64,000 nt of DNA, from assembly GCF_000019165.1 (NCBI RefSeq), contig NC_010337.2, forward strand, positions 909,501 to 973,500, read 5' to 3'. Shown here one piece after another: positions 37,728 through 45,106 of the stretch. Both the position numbers and the translations under genes were made by a program. Below the pieces are notes generated by a model. The model was given only the letters and a program-made list of their open reading frames with translations, was not told the DNA's origin and did not search any database. Every line of letters begins with the position of its first letter. The stretch's first letter is position 1. This stretch comes from Heliomicrobium modesticaldum Ice1 (GTDB lineage: Bacteria; Bacillota; Desulfitobacteriia; Heliobacteriales; Heliobacteriaceae).

Positions 37728-38501
37728 CTATGTTCGGACCGGTTGGGCCGCCCGCTCCTTGTACCAGACCGGCTGCAGCCGGCACCGTTCCGCCAACGCC
37801 AGCGCCGCCTTCAGGTTGCGGCCGATGTCGCGGGGGTTGTGGGCGTCTGAGCCGACGGTGACAAAGCGGCCGCCCAGTTCGGCAAAGCGCCGATAGATGG
37901 GGAATAAGGCTTCGACTACAGCCGGCCTGTCGAGCCGCCGGGCGTTGATCTCGATGGCCTGCTGTCGTTCTGCCAAGACGGCCAGGATCGGGTCGATCTG
38001 TTCCCGGAACTCGTCGTAGTCGATTTCCGGGTCCTCCACCAGGGCGTAGCGGGCGATATAATCGATATGTCCCAGACTGTCGATAAAATCATAGGCCTTC
38101 ACACATTCCAGCATGGTGTCGAAGTAGCGGTCATAACTCTCGCGCTTCGAGCGGCGCCCGAAATACCTCTCGCCGACCACCTCTACGCCATCGACGACAT
38201 GGATCGAGCCGATGATGTAATCGAACGGATAGGCCGCTGCCAATTTTCGATTATGACTGATCAGCTCGCTGCGCATGCCCATCTCTACCCCCAGCCGCAG
38301 CCGATCGCTCCGGTACGGCTCATAGGTGCGGAAAAAAGCGTCCACATCGAAGGTGAAGCTGTCCGGCTGCGGGTATGCCAGATCCATATGATCGGTGATG
38401 ATCAGGCCGATATCCTTCTGACGGGCCTGCTCTATCGCCTGGTCAATGGCCATGATCGAGTCTGTTGAAAACCGAGTGTGCACGTGGGTGTCAAAAATCA
38501 T
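37728..38501 (-). CDS. PHP-domain histidinol-phosphatase-type hydrolase (HisJ/HisK)
   Basis: 257 residues with the PHP motifs DTHVHTRFSTDS, ITDHMDL, GSIHVVDG, SLGHIDYIARY and VTVGSDAHNPRDIGRN. These metal-binding His/Asp residues match the trinuclear site of HisJ-type histidinol phosphatases. No other his gene is in the window, so another phosphoester substrate is possible. GGAGGTAGCT precedes the ATG. It is followed by ogt. Confidence 0.85.
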   Translation of the reverse strand: MIFDTHVHTRFSTDSIMAIDQAIEQARQKDIGLIITDHMDLAYPQPDSFTFDVDAFFRTYEPYRSDRLRLGVEMGMRSELISHNRKLAAAYPFDYIIGSIHVVDGVEVVGERYFGRRSKRESYDRYFDTMLECVKAYDFIDSLGHIDYIARYALVEDPEIDYDEFREQIDPILAVLAERQQAIEINARRLDRPAVVEALFPIYRRFAELGGRFVTVGSDAHNPRDIGRNLKAALALAERCRLQPVWYKERAAQPVRT

Positions 38502-38604
38502 AGCTACCTCCAGTGTCTGTTCTGTCGTTTCCCTGGCTTTCCCCCCTTATTGTACCTCCGGCGCAGGGATAAGTGATATTTTTTTCTTGTGAATAAGCTC
38601 TCCC

Positions 38605-40182
38605 TCAGCCGAGCCAGCGCAACCCTTTCGGGTAGTGGTTTTTGCACTGGCCGCCGGAGATCTTTGCCCAGCCGAGGGGAAAGCCGCCGACTGTCACCAC
38701 GGTCCAGCCCGCCTCGCCGCCGGCGCTCCAGCTTTCACCGCGCAGGTAGCGAAGGACATCGTTGCCATCGGGATCGACTTCGACGCTGCGGCGCCACTCG
38801 TCTTGGCGAAGGGCCAGGGCGAGGGCATGGGACGGCTCGAAGCGCCCCGCTTTGACCGTGCCCAGATGCCAGCCCGCCCGGGCGACTTTGATGCCGTCGA
38901 GCGAAGGGAGGCCCTCCGCCTGAACGTATAAGGCGTCGCCGAAAAGGGCCAGAGGCCCCTCGGGGACGAATTGAAGCGACTCGGCGCAAAAACGTTCAAA
39001 GAGAGCGCGGGCCGCATCGGGAACGGCCTTCTTGCCGATGTGCGCTCCCCGGCCGCGCTGCCTTTCGCCCCGGCGGGCTTCATTATGGTATCCTTCACTG
39101 TGGCGCCCTCCGCTGCGGTTTCCTTGCATCCTTGATGGCGCATGTCGTCGGCGATGGTCGGCGGCACCCTTGACAGCCCATTCGTCGGTGCTACCCTCTG
39201 CTTTGACCTCCACCCTCTCGCCGACGCTTCCGCCCCTCTTGCGCAAGCGGGCGATGAAATGGCCCTCGCCGCGCAAGCGATGGGGCCAGAGGCGAGCCGT
39301 TTTTTCCAGATACCCTGTCGCAAAATGCTCCATCGCCGGGAAGGACTCCCGTTCGAACTCCCGATGGTCGCGCAAAAAAGCCTCGATCTGCCGCTCATTC
39401 TCCTCCGGCGCAAAGGTGCAGGTGGAATAGACGAGCACCCCGCCCGGCCGAAGCATCCGGGCAGCCAGCGGGAGGAGCTCCCGTTGCATGGCAGCACACC
39501 GAAACACCTTCTCTTCGGACCAGTCGTCCATCGCCTCAGGCAGCTTGCGAAACATCCCCTCGCCGGAGCAGGGGGCGTCCACGACGATCCGGTCAAAATC
39601 GGCGATGAACCGCCCTGCCAGCCTTTCGGGGCTCTCCTGGGTGACGAGGATGTTGCGGGCGCCCCAGCGTTCCAGGTTCTCAGACAGCGCCTTCACCCGC
39701 TTGGGATGGATCTCGTTGGCCACGAGCAGCCCGCGACCGGCCAGACGCCCGGCAATCTGGGTCGCCTTGCCGCCCGGCGCGGCGCAGAGATCAAGCACCC
39801 GCTCCCCCGGCTGCGGGTCGAGGGCTTCGACGACCGCCATGGCGCTCGGCTCCTGAATGTAGTAAAGACCGGCGGCGTGAAAGGGATGTTTGCCGGGCCG
39901 TTCCTCCCCGTCCACATAAAACCCGGTGGGACACCAGGCGACAGGGTCGAGACGAAAAGGCATGATCGCCAAAAATTCCGCCCGGCTGAGTTTGAGCGGA
40001 TTGAGTCGAAGGCCCTGGACCGGCCCACTCTCATAGCTCTCAAAAAAGGCGTTCCGTTCCGACTCCAGGAGAAGAGCGGTCATGCGGTTAATAAAAGGCG
40101 GTGGTAACGGAAGCACGGATTTTCCTCCTCCTGAACAGCCCTGGACTTCGTCATGGACCTTCACTGGTTTCTCTGCCTTCAT
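38605..40182 (-). CDS. RsmF/NOL1-NOP2-Sun family rRNA cytosine-C5 methyltransferase
   Basis: 525 residues. AdoMet-binding LDLCAAPGGKATQIA, catalytic cysteines in VDAPCSGEGMFRK and YSTCTFAPEENE, then a C-terminal RsmF-type domain (FVPEGPLALFGDALYVQAEGLPSLDGIKVARAGWHLG). A hydrophilic, Arg/Gly/His-rich linker of about 80 residues separates the halves. It would methylate cytosine in 16S rRNA; the site cannot be told. The start at 40182 has an AAAGG site. Confidence 0.88.
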   Translation of the reverse strand: MKAEKPVKVHDEVQGCSGGGKSVLPLPPPFINRMTALLLESERNAFFESYESGPVQGLRLNPLKLSRAEFLAIMPFRLDPVAWCPTGFYVDGEERPGKHPFHAAGLYYIQEPSAMAVVEALDPQPGERVLDLCAAPGGKATQIAGRLAGRGLLVANEIHPKRVKALSENLERWGARNILVTQESPERLAGRFIADFDRIVVDAPCSGEGMFRKLPEAMDDWSEEKVFRCAAMQRELLPLAARMLRPGGVLVYSTCTFAPEENERQIEAFLRDHREFERESFPAMEHFATGYLEKTARLWPHRLRGEGHFIARLRKRGGSVGERVEVKAEGSTDEWAVKGAADHRRRHAPSRMQGNRSGGRHSEGYHNEARRGERQRGRGAHIGKKAVPDAARALFERFCAESLQFVPEGPLALFGDALYVQAEGLPSLDGIKVARAGWHLGTVKAGRFEPSHALALALRQDEWRRSVEVDPDGNDVLRYLRGESWSAGGEAGWTVVTVGGFPLGWAKISGGQCKNHYPKGLRWLG

Positions 40183-40394
40183 GATTGAACCTTTGTTCCT
40201 GCTCGTTCCGGCTTCGTCCCTGGCAGCGTTTTCAGGGCATCATTTCCAGGGCAGCGTTTCCGGTCGACATCTCCATCCCTTGACAGTCAGTTCGTCCTTC
40301 GTTACCCTTACACAAGAAGGACGGATTCCGCGCCTCGGCGCGAGCCCGGTCCAGTATGCAACGGATGGACGACTTCGTCAGGGGGACAGGCAAG

Positions 40395-41786
40395 TTGAAT
40401 TGGCACAAACACATGAACCGCCGAGCCTTCCTGGCCGCCGGCGCCGCCGGGGTGGCGGGGCTGGCCGGCCTGGCGCTCTGGAAAAGCCGGGGAGATGAAG
40501 GCCGCTTTTCCTCCAAGCGCCCTGCCTTCCCGTGGACGCCGCGGTCGGTGGAAGGCGCCGAGGATATCGTCCTCCGCCGCCATCCCTATCCCTACCGGGC
40601 CAGCCTGTCCATCACCTCCGATATCGACGGCACATCGCCGAAGGAGTTCAACCGGATCCACCAGTTCCTGAACTCGGATCTGGAGACGGAGACAGGACAA
40701 GCCCTCGCCCTCGATATTGCCGACTCCTGCTGGATGGTTGTCGACTCCGACTGGGAGGGGACCATCGACCGCTTCGGTCATACAGTCCGCGACCAGATGA
40801 GCTTCTGGCGCGGGATGAATATGCAAGAGGAGTATGCTGCCGATTGGATCGCCAAGTATGTGCGCTGCGGCTGGATCGACAGTGTGCACACCTACGGTGA
40901 TTTTAACCGCAAGAACGCCGGCGAGACCACCTTTCACCGCCAAGTGGCCGTAGAAAGCATCCGCAAATGGTATGACAAGGGCTTTACCTTTACCGTCTGG
41001 ATCAATCACGGCAACAGCGCCAACGTGCAGAACCTGTCTGATGGCATCAAGCGAACCTATGAGGGGGGTGACGATCCTGCATCCCCCTATTACCATACGG
41101 ACATCCTGATCCCCTATGGGATCCGCTTTGTCTGGCATTCCGCCTCGTCGTCCCGGGAATACGTCTTCAGCCGCCCTGACCTGCTCTACCCGATCACCCT
41201 GGGCGACGGTCAGCGCGTCTGGGGTTTTTACCGCTATTCCTGTGCCCACCGTCTCTTCCAGACCAAGCCGGAGTACCTCTGGAGCCCCTACAACTTGGAA
41301 CGGCAGTTGACAGAAGACCATCTGCGCACCCTCATCGACGAGGGGGGGTTCAGTTCCGTCGCCCAACACCTGGGCGGACCGACCGACCTCTACAATGCCT
41401 TCCCCGACGAATCGCTGCCGGCGCTCCGCCGCATCGCCCGGCTGCACCATGACGGCGTCGTCCTGGTGGCGCGCACGTCTCGGTTGCTGCGCTACAACCA
41501 GGTGAACAACTTCCTCCGCTTCAGCGTCCACAAAGACAGTGAGGGCGCATCGATCGTCATCGACGGCGTCGATGACCCCCATCTTGGCGCCTTCAAGCCT
41601 GTCGTCGACGATCTGCGCGGGATCACCTTCTATTGCCCTGACCCGCTCAAGACGAAGCTCTTTTTGGGCGAACGCCAGATCGCCGATGACCTGCTCTCCC
41701 GCAACCCGGCCGACCATACAGGGCGACAGAGCCTGTCTGTCCGTTGGTTTAGGCACAACCCGCTCGACTTCAGCCAATGGGGCTGA
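40395..41786 (+). CDS. secreted polysaccharide-deacetylase-like protein with Tat-type signal
   Basis: About 463 residues. MNRRAFLAAGAAGVAGLAGLAL is a twin-arginine-like signal (the pair precedes AFLA rather than a full SRRxFLK). The mature part has LSITSDIDGTSPKEF, DSVHTYGDF and FTVWINHGN, which fit a divergent NodB-type barrel; a few metal residues are not obvious. I chose TTG 40395 because GGGGGA lies eight bases upstream; ATG 40413 is the alternative. It converges on a second, canonical deacetylase, so both may act on envelope glycans. Confidence 0.65.
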   Translation: MNWHKHMNRRAFLAAGAAGVAGLAGLALWKSRGDEGRFSSKRPAFPWTPRSVEGAEDIVLRRHPYPYRASLSITSDIDGTSPKEFNRIHQFLNSDLETETGQALALDIADSCWMVVDSDWEGTIDRFGHTVRDQMSFWRGMNMQEEYAADWIAKYVRCGWIDSVHTYGDFNRKNAGETTFHRQVAVESIRKWYDKGFTFTVWINHGNSANVQNLSDGIKRTYEGGDDPASPYYHTDILIPYGIRFVWHSASSSREYVFSRPDLLYPITLGDGQRVWGFYRYSCAHRLFQTKPEYLWSPYNLERQLTEDHLRTLIDEGGFSSVAQHLGGPTDLYNAFPDESLPALRRIARLHHDGVVLVARTSRLLRYNQVNNFLRFSVHKDSEGASIVIDGVDDPHLGAFKPVVDDLRGITFYCPDPLKTKLFLGERQIADDLLSRNPADHTGRQSLSVRWFRHNPLDFSQWG

Positions 41787-41808
41787 CCGCTAGACGGTTG
41801 GCCCCATT
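41776..41808. terminator. terminator overlapping the stop of the Tat-signal protein
   Basis: AATGGGGC, TG, ACCG pairs with CGGT, TG, GCCCCATT around CTAGA and is followed by CTCTTTCC. The gene's last codons are in the left arm. Confidence 0.75.
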
Positions 41809-41896
41809 CTCTTTCCTCATCGTCGGCCGCCATGGTGCTTTTCGTCATTCTTTCGCACAGCAGCGCCCGGCAGATGACCCTCTGCTTCTATTCTTT

Positions 41897-42964
41897 CTAC
41901 TGCTGTCGGTTCCCCTGCGGCGGCGTCCATGACCACCGCTGCAGGTGCCGCGCAAAGCCCTCCACGCCGTCGCCCTGAACGACGCCGAGGCGGATGACCG
42001 CCTTCATGCTGTCCTGATGCTGCGAACGCCCCATGCAGAGGCCAAAGCCATAGCCCAGTTCGTCCATGATTTCCATCACCTGCGCATCATACTGGCCGTA
42101 GGGGAAGGCCAAGGCGTAGACAGGCCGGCCGTAGCGGTTTTCGATGGTTTCCTTCGCCATTTGCAGGTCGCTTTTGATGCGGTTGCGCATCTCTTCCGGC
42201 GTCTCCATCTGCCCTGTATCTGCCTTCACCAGCGGCGTCACCAGCAGAGAGCGTCCGTCCACCTTGTCATGGAGGTCGAAGGTGTGCGATTGGACGTCAC
42301 AGAGCCCGCTGGCCACCATCTCGTCGATCTGGCGCCAGTCGAGCAGGTCCCCTTTGGCGGGATCATAGGCGTGAGGGGGATTCTCCTCCAGCAGCCAGCC
42401 GGCCACCGGAAACAGGGTGAAGGGGAAACTGTATTTTTTCAAAATGGGATATGCCAGGGTGTAGTTCGATTCATAGCCGTCATCGAAGGTGATCGCCACC
42501 GGCCGGTAGGGCAGCGGCGTTCCCTTTCGGCTGTAGTCCCAGATGCGCTGCAAGGGGACTACATTGTAGCCTTCCTTGCGCAGGTAGTCCATCTGAGCAG
42601 CAAAATCGTCGATATAGACGACGGCGTCATTGTTGCGCCAGTAGCCCCGCTCAGTGAAGTGATGATACATGAGGATGACGATCGGTTCCCCGGCTTGGTG
42701 CATAGGACCCGGCGCGCCTGCGCCAGTCCCCTGATCGACAGGGCGCTGGGCTGCTGAGGTCTGGGAGTGGGCGTCAGGCAGCTTGTCCGGTGACGCAGCC
42801 GTGGCCTTGTCGGCGGCAGGAGCAGTCCTTGCGCCTTCAATCGATACTGGCTTAGAGGGCGAACCGGTGAGTCCGCAACCGGCGGCGAGGACAATCAGCA
42901 TCAGAAGTCCAAGGAAAAGGCCACGCCCGGCCCTGCTGCTTTTCCCAGGCAATCCTTTTCTCAT
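41897..42964 (-). CDS. polysaccharide deacetylase lipoprotein (PgaB/IcaB-like)
   Basis: 355 residues. Signal peptide with lipobox LAAGC, then a Pro/Ala/Thr-rich linker to about residue 95, then the NodB domain: ILMYHHFTERG, ITFDDGYESNY (catalytic Asp pair), QSHTFDLH (metal His) and ALAFPYGQYD. It is likely anchored outside the membrane and removes N-acetyl or similar groups from a surface polysaccharide. GCGGAG precedes the ATG. The 252 bases between this gene and the hydrogenase operon contain no gene I can support. Confidence 0.88.
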   Translation of the reverse strand: MRKGLPGKSSRAGRGLFLGLLMLIVLAAGCGLTGSPSKPVSIEGARTAPAADKATAASPDKLPDAHSQTSAAQRPVDQGTGAGAPGPMHQAGEPIVILMYHHFTERGYWRNNDAVVYIDDFAAQMDYLRKEGYNVVPLQRIWDYSRKGTPLPYRPVAITFDDGYESNYTLAYPILKKYSFPFTLFPVAGWLLEENPPHAYDPAKGDLLDWRQIDEMVASGLCDVQSHTFDLHDKVDGRSLLVTPLVKADTGQMETPEEMRNRIKSDLQMAKETIENRYGRPVYALAFPYGQYDAQVMEIMDELGYGFGLCMGRSQHQDSMKAVIRLGVVQGDGVEGFARHLQRWSWTPPQGNRQQ

Positions 42965-43216
42965 CGAATCAACTCCGCAGTCATATCGCTGTGTAGTTAA
43001 AAGGTTGGACGCCGTGAGGCGCCGCCGTCAGTTCCAGGATAGCATGGAAGCGGACATCGGTTCAATCGTCCCGCCATCTGGCCCCGGCCAGGTCCTTCCT
43101 GACGGTGACCAGCCGTGCCTTTCCCTTCAAAAAAAAAGTCCCCCACAGCTCAAACCGGAGCCGCAAAGGACGCGGGGCACAGGCGCTACGTGGGCCTACC
43201 TTTCTCACCCTACCGA

Positions 43217-45106
43217 TCAGCCCTGAGGGCGCCCCCCGGGGTGCTTTCCTTTTTCCCGGTACCCATGGGTGTGCAAGAGCTTTTTCGCCAGTTCGCTTCC
43301 CGGTTGACCCAGGATCTCCCGGTAGAGGCGGCGCACCGTCGGGTTCTCGTGGCTGTAGCGCAGGCTCTTGTGGCTGTCGATGTCATAGAGGGCGTCAGCC
43401 CGGTCATGGCGGTAGTCGAGGGAGATCTTCTTGTGGTCCCTACCGCCCAGAATGGGCTGGCCGCCGCCGCCGACACAGCCGCCGGGGCAAGCCATGACCT
43501 CGATGAAATCGATCTTCTCGCCCGCCTCCAAGGCCTCGATGACGCGGCGGGCGTTGCCGGTGCCGTGAGCGACGGCCACGTGGATGTCATGGTCGCCGAG
43601 CTTCACATGGTGCAGCTTCAAGCCTGTCTCGCCGCGGATCTGGCGGAACTCGACGGGCGGCGGCGCGTCGACGAAGCTGCGCGGGTTGGCGGCGCGGGAG
43701 AGGACCCAACTGGTCGTCCGCAAGGTCGCCTCCATCACACCGCCGGTGGCGCCGAAGATGGCGCCGGCGCCGGTGGCCTCGCCGAAGGCGGAATCAAAGG
43801 ACTCCTCAGGCAGGCGCGTAAAGTCGATGCCCGCCTCGCGGATCATGCGCACCAGTTCGCGCGTCGTCAGTACGTAGTCGACGTCAGGCCGTGTTCCGTC
43901 GCCATGCTCGGGCCGGGCGGCCTCATACTTCTTGGCTGTGCAGGGCATGACGGCCACAGATACGACTTTTTCCGGCGGCAGGCCGCGCTCCGTGGGGTAG
44001 TGGGCCCGGGTCAAGGCGCCGAACATGGCCATCGGCGATTTGCAGGTGGACAGGTTCGGGATGTACTTGGGGAAGTAGTGCTCGACGAGCTTGATCCAAG
44101 CGGGGCAGCAGGAGGTGAAAAAGGGCGTCTTTCCCTCTTCGTAGCGCCCCAGGAACTCATAGGCCTCCTCGACGATAGTCAGGTCGGCGGCGAAGTCCGT
44201 CGCCAGGACCTGATTGAAGCCGAGGCGGCGCAGGGCCGCCACCAGCTTGCCTGTCACCTTTGTCCCGACGGGCAAACCGAAGGCCTCGCCGAGGGTGACC
44301 TGGATCGATGGCGCCGCCTGGACGACCACATGGGTCGTCGGGTCGGCCAGGGCCTTCCACACATCGTCGATGGACTCTTTTTCCGTCAGCGCGCCCACCG
44401 GGCAGGCGAGGACACACTGGCCGCACATGATGCAGGCCACATCGCCCATGTCGGCGTTGAAAGCCGGCGCGATGATCGTATCAAAGCCGCGCTCCTGGGC
44501 GGCGATGACATGGTTCTCCTGCACCTTGGCGCAGATGCTCTCGCAGCGGCGGCAGTGGACGCACTTGTTCAGGTCGTGCCGGATGGAGGGGTTGTTGTCT
44601 TTTATCGGCTGGCGGCGGGACTCCCCCTGGAACTCGATGCGGCGAATGCCCAGGTCCTCGGCGATGTTCTGCAGTTCGCAGTTTAAGTTGCGGATGCAGG
44701 TGGTGCACTCGCGCTGGTGATCGGAGAGGATCAGCTCCACCACCCGACGGCGGGCTTTACGGACGCGGGGGCTGTGGGTGCGCACCTTGAGCCCTTCGGC
44801 GACGGGGTAGACGCAGGAGGCTTGCAGCGCCCGCTGGCCCTCCACCTCGACGAGGCAGACGCGGCAGGCGCCGATCTCGTTGATCTCCCGCAGGTAGCAA
44901 AGGCTGGGGATGTGAATGCCGGCCTCGCGGGCGGCGTCGAGGACGGTCGTGCCCACCTCGGCCTCGACAAGCTGGCCATCGATCTCCAGCCTCACCTTTT
45001 TGGGGCCGAAAAAGGCCGACGGTTTCGTATGTTCCTCCGGGTGCTCCTCGCCAGGGTCCCAGCCCAGCATGTGGGGGAGCAGGGCCTCTTCCAGGTGGCG
45101 TTTCAT
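43217..45106 (-). CDS. [FeFe]-hydrogenase catalytic subunit (HndD/HydA type)
   Basis: 629 residues. A 2Fe-2S domain has Cys70, 81, 84 and 98 (SLCYLREINEIGACRVC); a His-ligated cluster follows (RECTTCIRNLNC), then two 4Fe-4S motifs (CVHCRRCESIC, CIMCGQCVLACPVGA). H-cluster motifs are complete: TSCCPAWIK, MPCTAKKYEA, and MACPGGCVGGGGQP near residue 537. It makes or consumes H2. The start overlaps the previous stop (ATGATG within the GGGAGGA site), so translation is coupled to the NADH/flavin subunit, fitting a bifurcating complex. Confidence 0.95.
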   Translation of the reverse strand: MKRHLEEALLPHMLGWDPGEEHPEEHTKPSAFFGPKKVRLEIDGQLVEAEVGTTVLDAAREAGIHIPSLCYLREINEIGACRVCLVEVEGQRALQASCVYPVAEGLKVRTHSPRVRKARRRVVELILSDHQRECTTCIRNLNCELQNIAEDLGIRRIEFQGESRRQPIKDNNPSIRHDLNKCVHCRRCESICAKVQENHVIAAQERGFDTIIAPAFNADMGDVACIMCGQCVLACPVGALTEKESIDDVWKALADPTTHVVVQAAPSIQVTLGEAFGLPVGTKVTGKLVAALRRLGFNQVLATDFAADLTIVEEAYEFLGRYEEGKTPFFTSCCPAWIKLVEHYFPKYIPNLSTCKSPMAMFGALTRAHYPTERGLPPEKVVSVAVMPCTAKKYEAARPEHGDGTRPDVDYVLTTRELVRMIREAGIDFTRLPEESFDSAFGEATGAGAIFGATGGVMEATLRTTSWVLSRAANPRSFVDAPPPVEFRQIRGETGLKLHHVKLGDHDIHVAVAHGTGNARRVIEALEAGEKIDFIEVMACPGGCVGGGGQPILGGRDHKKISLDYRHDRADALYDIDSHKSLRYSHENPTVRRLYREILGQPGSELAKKLLHTHGYREKGKHPGGRPQG

